Assembly (NCBI GenBank): GCA_023375785.1
Contig: SZWC01000557.1
Span: 29,781 to 93,780 of the forward strand
DNA from: Penium margaritaceum
Taxonomy: Eukaryota; Streptophyta; Zygnematophyceae; Desmidiales; Peniaceae
Length of the DNA stretch: 64,000 bases
Direction: 5' to 3'
In this document: positions 44,976 to 57,314 of the stretch, piece by piece
How positions within the stretch are numbered: position 1 is the first letter of the stretch
Layout of the letters: every line of letters begins with the position of its first letter
Position numbers and translations under genes: made by a program
The notes under the pieces: generated by a model
Databases searched by the model: none
The model's input: only the letters and a program-made list of their open reading frames with translations
What the model was told of the DNA's origin: nothing

Positions 44976-45958
44976 CTACTTGTGGCATTGTACGTGGACA
45001 ATATTATCTTGTATTCTTATCTGTGGACCACCAGATCTGCTGACCAGATTTATCTTGAGGCCCCCACGGACCTCAAGACAAATCTGGCCAGCAGATTTAA
45101 GATGAAGGACATGGGACCTTACGAGTACTATATTGGGATTCTTGTTCACCGCAATCGCAAAGCAGGCACCATCAAGGTAAACCAGACCAAGTACATCATG
45201 GACGTCTTCAAACGCTACAACATGGAGGAATGCAAGCCCGTCAGCACCCCCATGCCCTCCGGTTGCAAGCTCTCCTCCTCCATGTCACAAAGCAACAAGG
45301 CAGACCGACGGGAGATGCAAAACATTCTTTACAAGTCTGCCATTGGGAGCCTCATGTATGAAGTGGTGGGAATGCGACCTGAAATTGCTTCTGCAGTTGG
45401 TCAGGTGAGCATGTTTGTTGGCAGCCCAGGGCCAAAACATTGGCAAGTCTTGAAGCGGATTTCCCACTACATAAAAAAGACTCGGCATGTCGGACACCGG
45501 TTTAAAGGTCTAAAAGGACCAGACCTGTCGCGACTAACATGCTACACTGATACAAAGTGCGTAGTACAGATTGATGACATGAAGTCCACCTGAGGGTTTG
45601 TTTGTCTTCTCACTGATGGTGCGGTCTTGTGGACAAGTAGGAAGCAGGATTGCGTTTCCCTTTCTAGTGCTAAGGCAAAGTACACAGCACTCTCAAAAGC
45701 GTGCAAGGAAACACAATGGCTTCGCAGTTTGCTATATGAGATCAAAGCACCAGAATATGAAACAACTGTCATTTGCATCGACAATTATAGTGCCATTGCT
45801 GTGGCAGAGGACGACATGATCTCTAGGCATACAAAGGACATTGATATTCGGTACCACTATCCACGTGACCTTGTTGCCAACGGTGTCATGGAACTGGAGC
45901 ACGTCGCAACCAAGAAAACACTTGCGGACTTCTTGACAAAGCCACTAGACAGCGACTA
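44976..45958 (+). pseudogene. Family D RT (C-terminal part) and RNase H
   Basis: LLVALYVDNIILYSYLW occupies the YVDD region at about 44976-45030; then RFKMKDMGPYEYYIGILVHR, NQTKYIMDVFKRYNMEECKP, KSAIGSLMY and GQVSMFVGSPGPKHWQ. RNase H: TCYTDTKCV, SRKQDCVSLSSAKAKYTALS, DIRYHYPRDLVANG and TKKTLADFLTKPLDSD, ending at 45958. It is long and almost uninterrupted, so this piece is younger than the A copies. Confidence 0.8.
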
Positions 45959-46110
45959 GCATGTTGCAAGTGCTAAAGGAGTCGCCATGGTGGATGCAAG
46001 AGATGAGAACTAAAGACCAAGAGAATTGACATGCACAAACACAACCTAGAGTGACAGATTCATGCAAAAACAACTACCACAACAGGTGGCCTAAGATGCA
46101 AGGGAGAGCT

Positions 46111-46800
46111 TGTTATTCTTCCATGCCCCATGGCCACCGCTATGGCCTGATGGACAGGTTGGACGTGCATGGGTCCCTTGGAATAAATTGCCTAAACCTT
46201 GTTCGTGGTGCAAGTCCAAGCAAGACACCAGAATTGAACGGCAACAGATAGCATGATGGAGTGAGGGACAACGGCACCTGCGACCGAGCCTTGATGTGCG
46301 CAGGAGGTTTTTTGACCTTCATGCACAGGGGGAAGTTTCTTAGACAATTCTCCATGTAGGAGAAGAGTGTGCCACTTAGCATTCAGTGGATGCGCCAATT
46401 GGCCGACTGGTGAGGTGGTGTGGCGTGACCACCTCAAAAGTGCCACTACCCACACACATTAGAAGCCAAGCCTAGGACTATATGTAACAAGCTCATTCCT
46501 CGTTGCAATAACACAACCTGGGCTTGGATGCTCCTCACAGAGTTGTCTTACTAAGGAACAATTTAAAGAAGACACTGGTTGGTCGAAGCCCAAGGAGTGA
46601 GTCTTTCACTAGCACCTCGCGTGAAAGTGACCAAGTGTTAAGTGGACACAATTGCTAGCAAGTGATTGCGTAGGAACTGCTCAGTGTGGAACCGTGATCC
46701 CGAGGGTGATATCTTCTCCTAGCTCAAATTCTAGGAGCAGAAAGAAGTTGCTATCGTGCTAGCCCTGGTTTCTATTCCGTTTGCCTTAGGCTGGTTGTCA
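46111..46800 (+). repeat. 3' LTR of family D
   Basis: About 690 bp, from TGTTATTCTTCC after a purine tract (AAGGGAGAG, 46100-46108) to GGTTGTCA. Its last half resembles the end of the A LTR (GTTGGTCGAAGCCCAAGGAG and GTGACCAAGTGTTAAG parallels), showing common descent. The first half is its own. The tail 45959-46110 has no coding content. Confidence 0.65.
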
Positions 46801-47655
46801 GATGATACGATGTTCGTTAAACTGTTTCCTGAGTACTCACTTTGATCCCATCACGTGCGCATTTGGGAGTGTGTCTAGCAAGACCCATGTTCTGTTCTCT
46901 TCAATGGATGCGAGTGTGCTATCCACTGCCTCTTTTGACTTTGTCGCATCTAGCATGTTCATAGCTTCCATTACGGTCACAGGCTCTTGCTGAGCAAAGC
47001 ATAACCAGCTGAGTTTGATCCATTCCACACTCTCAGCATCGTACCTGGCCAAATGATTCTTTTGCTCTGTTCTACGCTGGAGTAGTACTGGTGGTCCTTC
47101 AAGGCTTAAATGCTTGTATTGCTCCTTTGTTGCCAGTGATCGGATGTTTGAGAAAGAGCCACCGGTGCCTCGATATTTGACTCAAAGGCCTCAGGCGACT
47201 CAAACTCAGTGTCAGAGTGCGCTAATATCTCATCCTGCATAGCCACTCTCAACGTAGGACCATCTTTTGTTGCCACAATCTGCCAGTTCTCGGGTGCCTG
47301 ATTACTTGTCTCGAGAATTAAAGCCCTTTCTCTTGATTTGGGTGCATGGATAGGATTCAACAACTCTCCCTTGCCAATCGTCCTTTCTTTCTTTTAACTC
47401 AATATCTCGGCTCGTGATCAGATTTATAGCCGCTTGGTCTCATAGCATGTACGCCTTGTGGGCAGTGTTGTACCCGACCATTACACAGTTGCGATCGCGT
47501 GCGTCCAGCTTGCCACTTCCTTCTCCTGCTTGGATGTTTGGTCGGGGATTAGAGCCAAGGACCTTCAAGTGTGAGGCATCTGGCTTCTTTCCCAGCCAAG
47601 CCTTCTATGGCGTCCAGAGCTGCTTCTTTTGCCGCTTCTTACCACGCCTACTAAG
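46801..47655 (-). pseudogene. A-type RT start, linker and integrase end, reverse strand
   Basis: Reverse reading gives VTVMEAMNMLDATKSKEAVDSTLASIEENRTWVLLDTLPNAHVMGSK (RT start, about 46840-46985), an acidic linker, and an integrase C-terminal part with KKPDASHLKV and the AGEGSGKLDARDRN region at about 47490-47600. Nearest to the integrase C-terminus of E and A. Broken. Confidence 0.65.
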
Positions 47656-50600
47656 CGCGACTGCCAGAGGGAGATGGAAAAGGTAGCAAGGGGTTCTTCT
47701 AGCTCAACACCATGTCCAACCCGCTTCTTCAGTACGTGAGTAACAAGGCTTCTGCAAAAGCGGGATGGAACAAGTTGTGCAAGAAGTATGAGAGTAAGTA
47801 TCTTGCAGTCTTAATACTTTTGGAGGAGAAGATGATTGCACTGAAAATACAGGGCGCCAAAGGGATGGAGGCATACTTGGAGAGGACAAAGGAGCTCGCA
47901 AAACAGTTAAAAGCAGCCAACAACCATGTGGAAGAGACGCGTTTCATCATCCTCTTGCTGAGGGTACTCTGTACCAGTTATGACATGGTGCGACAGACGA
48001 TGGAGTGCCAGCCAACTCTCAACCTAGGTTTCATCTGCATGCATCTCGTGTAGTTGGAACTTTGTCGTAATGCACCAAAACGTAATAGCTAAAGCAGTTG
48101 TGAAGCAGATTTTATGGCCATGGGCTCACACAACAACAGTCTAGATAGCAGAGAGGCAAGAAGAAAGGCAAGTACCACCATTTCCTAAAAAGGAATAGTA
48201 TCACAAAGAGCACATTAGGCACTGTAGGAACCAAAACAAGCAGTAGCAACAACAACAAAAGTAGCAATCCTCATAGTTGTAGCAGCCTCAATCACAGCAG
48301 CGTCAGTACCAGCAGCAGAACCAGGATGGAGTGCACCATTTTGGCATGACGAACGTGGAAAAGGAGGTCCGTGACCGCCTCTTCATGGCGAAGGCTACTA
48401 TGTTGCAACAAGAGAAGGTAGATCTTGCATGGTAAAAGCATTCAGGGTGTACCCAAAGCCCAAGGCATAAGAAAGAGTGGTTTCCGTAGCTGCTCTCAAC
48501 CCCCCCCCCACCCAACCGACTGCTTTCGGTGATGATCGGGTGGTATGTGATAAGGGGATTGGGATTGTCAAGATGTGGTTGGGAGTCTTGCCTGGCAATG
48601 AAGAGGATTCCTTGGCGTGATGTATGTACCTGATGCTGTATTCGACCTCCTCTGAGTGTCCTCATAGACCAACACAGGATTACGAGTCGTCTTTGATGAC
48701 AAATATGGCTACATCCTTGAAAAGGAAACAGGAGAGGAGCTCGCCAGGTTGGTGAAGGAAGGCGACATGTATTGCATGTTGGGTGCAACCAAGATCTTTC
48801 ATGAGCAGTGTCTAGTAGCAGAGCTGCAGGCGATAGATTGTGAAAATTGACATTTGCGCTTTGGCCATATACGTATGCACGCCTTGCAGCAACTACAAAC
48901 AAAGCTAATGGTGCATGACTGACCCACCATCTCCAATCCTCAGCAGTAGATGTGGATCATTTACTCGGAGGGAAGCAGCTTTGCAAGGCGTTCTCTCAAG
49001 CAAAGGAGCGTGCAAAGAAGGTGTTAGAGCTAGTCCACACGATCTTGTGTGACTCCATGCACACTTAGAGCTTTGGAGGCTGTAGGTACTTCGTGCCTTT
49101 CAAGGACTATTGCTTTGACAGGTTCAAGGAGTTCAATGCAATGGTCAAGAACTAGACCGACAAGAAGATCAAGGCGCTACGTAGCGACCGCGGTGGATAA
49201 CACGTGAGCAAGGACTTTATGGCTACCTTGCAGGAGCTGGCATCAAGGTGCGTACTGCACCATACTCGTAGCAATAGAACGCTATGTAGGAGGACATACA
49301 GTCACTGCTCAACAACAGTACGTCGGAGCTGAATGAGCGTCCACTTGGACCCAAGGTGAGCAAGTGCAAGTGGGTGTTCAAGAATTAGAGGGCCGCAGAT
49401 GGCAACCTCAAAAAGTACAAGGTGAGGCTCGTTGCGAAGGGCTACTCGTAACACGAAGGCATCAACTACAGTGAAACATTTACTCCTATGGAAAAGTTTG
49501 CCTCCATGCACACGCTCCTCTCTTTTGCAACAGCTCAGGACTTCAAGATCCATCACATGGATGTCAAGACGGCATTGTTGAACGGTGACTTGGAGGCGGA
49601 GATCTTAATGCAATAGCCAGAGGAAATCGTCATGGATGGCCAAGAGCACCTGGTTTGTAGGTTGTAGAAGTCGTTGTATGACCTCAAGGAAACATCGCAT
49701 ACTTGGAACCGCAAATTGGATGATGCACTGCTGTTGATGGGGCTCAAGCACAGCAAGTGTGACTACAACTTATAACGCTCGCAACACATGCATGAGATCC
49801 TCATGGTCATTGTCTATGTGGATGACCGGCTCCTCCCTCTCAACAGCATGTTTACACTGTATAAGTTAAAGGACACTATACATGAGCGCTTCCAGATGTC
49901 TGATCTAAGGGAGGCGTCATACTCCCTTGGCATCCAGATCACGCATGACCGCAAATCATGTTGGCTTTTGCTATTGCAGAGTCGTTTTGTGAAGATGTCT
50001 TGCAACACTTCGGCATGGCAGAGGCAAAACCCATTGGTACGCAAGTGGAGACGTGGCTGTACCTATTGAGCTTCAACGGAGAAACAGATGCATCTGCGTG
50101 ACAAAAGTACTAGACCACCATCAGTATTTTGATGTACCTGATGGAGGCAACCAGACTGGACCTCACATAGGCTTTGAGCACTGTGAACTGGCACATGGCT
50201 AGTCCCAGCCCCGAGCACTAGAAGGCAGCAAAGCAGATCTCCCGCTACCTTGCTGGAACCATCAACATTGGCATCACATACCATACCAATGACAATGTCA
50301 TCGGCTACAAAGATGGAGATTGGGTTTCAAACCAATGGACTTGCGGTGAGCATCGCAAGTCCATCTCTGGACATGTGTCCCTTGTGAATGGCGTGGCCAT
50401 CAGCTCGTGTGGCAAGCTGAAAGAGGTTGTGGCTATGGAAGTTGCTTACGTCTATCTTAGCTATAAAGCCAAGGAAGCGAATTTGCTTCAACGTCTCATG
50501 GCAGAGATGAATGGGATACATAATTTTGAGTTCTTTTTCATGTTGAAAACCAGAGCGCAATCGCACTCGCCAAGAAGCTTGAGCATCATGCACGTTCTAA

Positions 50601-51121
50601 GCACATTGACATCGCATATCACTTCATGAGGCATACAGTGCACGTGGGTGACTTCAAGCTGGAGTTTACTCCAAGCAGCAAGTCGCTCATTGTTTGCACC
50701 AAGCTAGTGACCGGTGAGAAAAAGCAGATTTGCACGAAGGCATGTGGACTCAGCTCACTCTAACTACGGCAAAGTGGGAGATTGTTGTGAATGAAGCCAT
50801 CCACCTGATTTTCAGGTCCATAAGAAACTGCCTATAGCTTGCTCCATTGGTCAATCCATCTTCACCACTTGAAAGATGAGGTGGAAAATTATCCCCGCTC
50901 TACGTTTCAAACTGATTCAACGGTCACATTGGGAGATATGTATTTTCAAGTTTCAAGTGTTATAGAGCCGATGTCTTGGTGACCATGGGCGATTGTTCCA
51001 TGCATTAGCATGAGAAAAGAGAAAGGAAAGAGGTGTAGGGTCAAGACCTGATGGGAGAAATGTCCAAAACGATCTGAGGTTCTTAGGTTGTCTTGTCAAA
51101 GTGTGTAGTCTAGGCAAAGGG
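47656..51121 (+). mobile_element. Copia family C copy 2
   Basis: Gag (about 47690-48330, with a Gln-rich tail at 48240-48330), protease-side segment (about 48330-48720), part of integrase (about 48830-49290), RT (about 49310-50330), RNase H (about 50330-50740) and the first 350 bp of the 3' LTR (50773-51121). No 5' LTR. Many breaks. RT landmarks include VYVDDRLLPLNSM at about 49818-49856. Confidence 0.75.
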
Positions 51122-52948
51122 ATTTTTTGTGGATGGCCATAAGCACTTGGTTTGCAAGCTACACAAGTTGTTGTACATCTGAAAGCAAGCGTCGCGTACT
51201 TGGAACCACCAATTGGATGCGACGCTGTAGTGCATGGGGTTTGAGCGTAGCAGGTGAGACTACAATGTCGATTGCCGGAAGCATGGGCATGAGATCATCA
51301 TGATCATTATCTATGTTGATGATCTTCTTGTCTCCACCAATATGTGTACACTACAGGAGCTAAAGGAGGCCATACAAGAATTCATCCATATGTGAGATCT
51401 AGGGGATGGGTCATAATTTCTTGGAATCTTCATCACGCGTGACCACAAATCATGCTCTCTTTTGTTGTGGCACAGCCGCCACATCAAGGACATACAACAG
51501 TGGTTTGACATGATAGAGGCCAACCCCATAGACACGCAGCTAGAGACGCGATAGTACCTCGTGAGCTTCAAGGAAGAGGCCAATGTAGCTAAGCGACACA
51601 AGTACCAGAGTGCTGTTCGTAGTTTCATCTACCTAATGGTAGCAACCAGGTCAGATCTTGCACACGCTGCAAGCGCTATGAATCAACACATGAGTAATCC
51701 TAGACATGAGCACCAAAAAACAGCGAAGCATATATTCCATTACCTTGCTGGAGTCATCGATGTCGGAATCACCTACAACAACAACAAAAACAACATCATC
51801 AACTACACAGACACACATTGGGCTTCAAACCATGAGGACCACAAGTCCATATCTCGACATGTATTCCTCATCAATGGCGGGTGTAGAAAACGGTAGGTGG
51901 TTGCGGCCACCTCAAGCACAGAAGCTGAATAAGTCTCTCTCGGGTTTGGAGCCAATAAAGCAATTTGGCTTCAGTGTCTCATGGCGCAGATGAGAGGGAG
52001 TAGCAGTTCTAGTTCCCACATGCGTCAAGAACCAGAGCGCAATGGTACTCGCCAATAACCCTCAATGCCATGAGCGTACCAAAGACATCCACATCGCACA
52101 TCATTTCATGAGACACATGATACACAACTGTGCTATCAAGCTGGAGTTTACTCCAACCAACAAGCAGGTTGCTGATTTGGGCACCCGTGAGAAGCAGCAG
52201 TTTTGCATGAAGGCAAGTTCTGTGGGCCCACTCTGACTACGACAAAGTGAGAGATTATTGGGAACAAACACTACAAGATGCCTGTTTTGATTGTCAAATC
52301 GTCCTACCCATTGGAAAGATCAGGTAGGAGTATGTCTACGGTCCACGTTTGAGGCCGATCCAACACTCGGATTGAGATATATGATTTTTCAAGTTTTTTG
52401 GGGTCATCAACAGCGCGTGTCTGTGTGACCATTCACGATTGCTCCATGCCCTAACCTTAAAAAAGAAAAAGGCAAGAGGTCCATGGTCAAGACATGATGG
52501 GAGAAATGTCCAAAAACGTCCTACATTCTTGCATTGCCTTGTCATAGTGCACTAACTAGAAAAAAGGTACCTCTCCCTTTTTTAAGGTGAGGTGAGATCA
52601 TTGTGTGGTAGCCATTGATACATGACGACTCTCCATGGGATGGTGGGTTATGTGACCACTAGAAGTGTGCCATGATAGTATTTTGTAGCTGTCTAGGTCA
52701 TGTGTGAGTGGTCGGCCTGATTGCTATGCTGGTTTCCTCCCTTGTGTAAGTTTATGGACTCTTGTATGTGAGCCTTAGCCCCCATGGCTAAGTGGTTTAT
52801 CTTGTGAGAGGGCTGACTTGCCCAAGCTCTTCCTCTTTATGTACTCCATAATTTTTTGTGATTCAACAACCATTCACCAGTACAAATGATGCCCTTTGAA
52901 TCCCACATGCATGTTGCTCCAAAGCTCCCTCTCTCCTCTAGTTTCAAT
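51122..52948 (+). mobile_element. Copia family C copy 3, 3' part
   Basis: Begins inside RT, next to the C2 LTR piece: IIMIIYVDDLLVSTNM near 51296-51345, KYQSAVRSFIYLMVATRSDL at about 51595-51660, RNase H with NYTDTHWASNHEDHKSISRH and IHIAHHFMRHMIHN, ending near 52235, then LTR 52255-52948. No gag or integrase. Some stretches are fairly well kept. Confidence 0.75.
52255..52948 (+). repeat. 3' LTR of C3
   Basis: About 694 bp following the purine-rich GACAAAGTGAGAGA. Matches the C1 LTRs. Ends near CCTCTAGTTTCAAT, where reverse-strand A sequence begins. Confidence 0.75.
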
Positions 52949-53740
52949 ATGTGATGCCTTGACTGTCTTGCTTGTCTGTCATTCTACCATTGAAGCTAAC
53001 TATTCCACCTACTCCTTGACCTCTTCCTTTGTCTTGAGATTGTAGATCCACATCTTGAAATCGTGGTCATGGATGAAGATCAAGAAGTAAATTCTCAAAT
53101 TGTTGGAAGAAGAGCAAAATGGTCCGCACACATCACAGTGAATAAAGTCAAAGAATATTGCCACACATTGCCCATTACGCTAAAAGGGATTTCTCCTTGC
53201 CTTGCCTTTAAGGCATGGCTCACACAGCTTCTTTCACTCTCCTCATCTGTAGCCTTGCATCCCTCCATTCAATGAATTACTTTCAACTACAATATTGCTT
53301 GCAGTGTGGTGTCAACCACATTGCTTCACCTCTTTTGCCATAACTACGCATTCTTTTCTTTGGTGGAGTTGGCCACCATGGTGATAGCCTATGGAGCTGC
53401 ATCAGGTTTTGGTGACTTGGACTCTTCAACCATTGCATATCCCTCATTTGTACTCTAAAGGGGTCTAATCTACAGCATGTTAAGTCCATAAACTCTCGCG
53501 ACCTGTGTGACTAGACTCTTATTGGGGTAGGAGATCTTGAAGTACTTGTTTTTGACAATCACGGCCTCCACCCCCTGTGAAGATGACCGTCATGTTGTGG
53601 TCCGTTATTATGGACATTGACAAGAGGTTCGCCACAAAAGACGGCGTGTAGATGAAGTTCTATAGCTTCAAGTGTTTTTCAACAGCATTCACGTTGATGC
53701 TGCTCAACTTATCTCCCTCGCATTGTGCATGGACAAGGCA
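52949..53740 (-). pseudogene. Family A integrase to protease, reverse strand
   Basis: Reverse translation shows the integrase zinc part (CLKGKARRNPF-like at about 53180-53230), the pre-integrase segment and protease-side text (53450-53740). It meets an A gag on the + strand near 53745, another inverted junction of A copies. Broken. Confidence 0.65.
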
Positions 53741-55165
53741 ATTTCAGATTCTCTCCAGGGTGCATGGCTACTTGAAGATGTTCCTAGACAAAGAGGTTGA
53801 ACCTACAAAACGAAATGCTACATGTGAAGAGTAGAGTGTCAGAAATGACATTGCGCTTGCGGTTCTTGTGAAATCAGTTCATGAGTCACAACATGTCCAC
53901 CTCCAAGTTATCAGACATGCATCTAAGGCTAATGAGAAGCTTGGACATGTGCATGAATCAATGGCTCTTGCAAAATGCCACTTCATCTTATAAAAGCAGA
54001 GTTTGACGAGGTGAGCAAGAGAGAGAGAGAGAGAGTCAAATCATGAATTCCTACTGACATTTGAAGCATGGGTGCAACAAGTGACCTAAGTGAATTAGGA
54101 AATCGATACCAACATGCGGGATATGATCCTCCACATGGGAGTACTTTGATCACTCTCTTTTGTGGTTGGAAGGACGAAGATTTAACGTATGAGGTAGTGT
54201 CCGAGTACATGCAGAACAAGAGCATGTGTCTCAGTTGTAGTGAGGCTTAACGATTAGCCTATGCTTCACAGTACGGTGGCCCTGACAACAACTCTTCTAG
54301 TCAGAGTGGCAACAAAAGCTGTGGCAGTAGAGGAAAAGGCAATGGTGGCGTTATGAAGGGTTCAAAGAGTCTTGGGAAGAGCCATTATTGTGGCATGCCT
54401 AGGCATTGGACGCGGGAGTACTGGGCTCCGAAGAAGGTAGACGGAGATCACGGTAGTGGAAACGAGCCCAAGGAACGGGTAAGAACGAGCAGAAAAACAT
54501 GATGGATAAGAGAATGCTGGCAACCAAGGGAGCACCACTACACAAGCTTGGAGTCTACGGATTTGACTTTGGTACAAACCACCACGATTTAAGGGAGAAG
54601 GATGGGTTTATCTCCTGCAGGGACACTGAACATCGCTTCATGTGTACGAATGGTAGCCTTGTCCGTACAAAAGGCAAGGCACATAAGCTTATGAGTATCA
54701 ACGTAAACGGTGCTAAAAAACACTTGAAACTATAGAACCTCGTCTACAAGTCGTATTTTATGGCAAACCTTTTATCTGAGTCCAAAATCATACACCATGA
54801 CATGACGGTCATCTTCACGGAAGAGGAGGCAGCGATTGTCACGGACAATGACATTAAGATATTCTATTGCAAGGAGAGTCTTGTGACACAAGTCCCAACT
54901 CTTGGTAGGCTTCACGTGCTATAGATCCTTGAGTGTATAAATGAGGGTTATGCGGCGGTTAGAGAGCCCAAGCCCCCAAAGCTTAAAGTTGCACCATAAG
55001 CCGTTACAATGGCGCCCAAATCCACCAATACAGATGCTGGATTGAGGTACAAGCAATTTGGCCATGTGGCTGACAACACATTACACGCTATGCAACAGCA
55101 CAACGTTGTTCATGGGATGGATGGATGCAAGGCAATGGACAAGGGAAACTGCAAAAGGCTGTGTG
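53741..55165 (+). pseudogene. Family A gag and protease, + strand
   Basis: Starts within gag (RVHGYLKMFLDKEVEPTK at about 53758-53810), helical gag core, Gly/Ser linker, zinc knuckle near 54385-54425 (CGMPRHW...YWAPKK), then protease and pre-integrase (YGFDFGTNHHDLREKDGFIS at about 54550-54610). A (GA)n microsatellite lies at about 54008-54032. Leads straight into an A LTR at 55166. Broken. Confidence 0.7.
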
Positions 55166-55920
55166 TGTTGACCTGATATGCTCCTTGTCCATGGCTGGCA
55201 TTTAGAGAGGCACAGGACGGACTAGTTATGCACTGCTCCCTTGGAGTAAGTCCCATAAGTCTGGTCTATATAGACAAGGTATGCACTGCTCCCTTGGAGC
55301 AAGTCCCCTTGGTCCAAACAGGATAGTATAGCCAGCAAACACTACCTAGGAAAACTCCTTGTGGCTCAGAGATTCCAGCGTAAGTCTGTAGAGCGAGAGG
55401 TCACTAGGTCAAATCCAAGCCGAGTGACTATATTGTTTTTTAGAAAAAGGGGAATAGAAAGGTTCTTAGAGACATCTTACAACATTCCAAGGTCCTGGCT
55501 AGTGGCTGGCGCCACTTGGCGGTCACAGGGAGCGCCATCTAGGCAAGGAGGATGATGGAATCTAGATTGCCCCCAAAGTGGCTCATATCAGGAGCCTGTA
55601 CGCGTCTAGGCTAGAGGCTGGCTCTAGGACTGTAAGAACCAGTTATCTACCTATCATTGAGTATAAATCTCACCTTTGAGACTTCTTATATAGTTGTCCA
55701 CCCAACGCAGACAATAAGTCTAAGTATCAGGACTTCGCTCCTCTCGCAAATGTGACCAAATGCTAAGGACATAATGCAAGGGAGTGATTCCTATGAACTG
55801 CTCAAGATGGAACCTTGGCTCTGACGATGAAATCCTCTCTTTGTTGCAGTAGTAAGAGCGGTTGGCAGAACCATTGTGTCAGAATCTGTTTTCAAGACCG
55901 TCGCCTCAGGCAGGTCCAGA
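55166..55920 (+). repeat. 5' LTR of family A
   Basis: 755 bp, TGTTGACC to CAGGTCCAGA, followed after two bases by the primer-binding site. Confidence 0.8.
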
Positions 55921-55922
55921 AA

Positions 55923-55937
55923 GGGTTATTGGCCTAC
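55923..55937 (+). other. Primer-binding site, internal iMet tRNA type, family A
   Basis: GGGTTATTGGCCTAC, two differences from the well-kept GGGTTATGGGCCCAC at 10321. Confidence 0.6.
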
Positions 55938-56299
55938 ATTGATTGGCCATAAGGCACGCTTCTAGCACTCTCTCACCCTCTTTGTCTTGCAGTGTACATC
56001 AGCCCCCTCATCTCCATCTGCTCCATCAGCTTCATCTGCTCCATCAACTCCAAGGTGAATGCTGGTAATAGCAAACAAGGGCCAAGGATAAGCTATACCC
56101 TTGGTGGTTTGATCCTCAGGCCCTAACCGAGATAAGCTCTGCCCTGAAAGGCACGACCCTGTGTTTGCTAGTGTGCATGCTTCTCTGTTTGTATTTGATG
56201 AAAGCCTACATCAACCTCAGCGAACAAGAGATGCAGAGATGTAAGAGAAGCAACATGACGACACCCGCGACGCTCAATCTTGAGCACGTCAATGGTGGG

Positions 56300-57130
56300 A
56301 TGTCAAAGTTCACAGGGATAGGTTTCCCTTGTAGAAATGGCAAGTTGACATTATCATGAAGGTGCGTAGCTATTTCAAGATGTTCCTTGGAGAAGAGGTT
56401 GCACCTCCCAAAATAGATGATTTATATGAAGCGTTGAGTGCCAAAAATTACATGGAGCTTGCAATTCTTGTGACATCAGTGCATGAGCCACAACATGTCC
56501 ACCTCCAATGTATCGCCCATACATCAAAGGCTTATGAGAAGCTTGCACGTGTACACCAATCAACGGCTCTTGCAAGTCGCCTCTTCATCCTTCAAAAGCT
56601 AACTCTGATGAGGGTGAGCGAGGGAGAGTCAAGTCTCGGCTTCTTGTTGCAGTTTGAAGGATTGCTAAAACAAGTGATCCAAATGAACTGGGAAATCGAC
56701 ACCAACATGCAGGCCATGATCCTGCTCATGGCGCTACCTGATAGTTGGAGTCCTCTCATGACCATGTTTGGGAGCAGGAAGGTGGGGAATTTGATGTATG
56801 GAGCAGTACCTGAGTACGTGTGCAATGAGGAAATGCGTCGCAATGGTTCTGAGGCTAACATTTCAGCTTATGCTGCACAGTACGATGGTCATGGAAAAAT
56901 CCTCTTTTAGTCAGAGCAGCAGATTTGACCAAAAGAGGTGGCATGGGAGGAAAAAACAACGCTGGCGATGGAAAGAGTTCAAAGTTCCCTCGGAATTGCT
57001 ATAACTGCGGCAAGCCATGCCATTAGGCATGCCATTGCACGGCTCCCAAGAAGGAAGACGAAGATCATGGTGGTAGATACGACGGTGAAGAAAAGGGTAA
57101 GAAGGACTTGACCAACATGATGGGTGACAG
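56300..57130 (+). pseudogene. Family A gag
   Basis: ATG 56300 (MSKFTGIGFPC), then KVRSYFKMFLGEEVAPPKID, DLYEALSAKNYMELAILVTS, MNWEIDTNMQAMILLMALPD and MTMFGSRKVGNLMYGAVPEY. A zinc-knuckle region with NCYNCGKPCH lies near 57000. These match E gag (GWDLKSDMQAMIFLMTLPES, VIGGWTEDQVSYTIVSEY) and show that A and E are sister families. Broken, but long stretches read clearly. Confidence 0.8.
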
Positions 57131-57314
57131 TGTGGCGAAAACCAAGTGAGCAGCACTATTCAAATGTGGAGCATATGGCTTGGACTCTGGCACAAACCAC
57201 CACTCTTCAAGGCAGAAGGATAGGTTCATCTCCATCGGGGACACTGAACGTCGCTTTAGGTATACTAAGAGTAGCCTTGTCCATGCGCAAGGCAGGGGGG
57301 ATAGGTTGATCACC

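Larger units (their letters stand above)
44976..46800 (+). mobile_element. Copia family D, 3' half
   Basis: RT, RNase H, tail and 3' LTR of a copia family related to A but distinct, lying inside an A-type copy on the other strand. No 5' part is present. Its coding part is much better preserved than the surrounding A copies. Confidence 0.7.
55166..57314 (+). mobile_element. Family A copia: LTR, primer-binding site, leader, gag
   Basis: LTR 55166-55920, primer-binding site 55923-55937, leader to 56299, gag from ATG 56300 and a start of protease to about 57314, where a reverse A LTR begins. No pol beyond protease and no 3' LTR in this orientation. The gag is among the better kept A gags. Confidence 0.75.

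Noticed and set aside
54008-54032. (GA)n runs here and at about 8505-8520 as regulatory sites
   Set aside because: Simple microsatellites within fossil sequence; they look like replication slippage.
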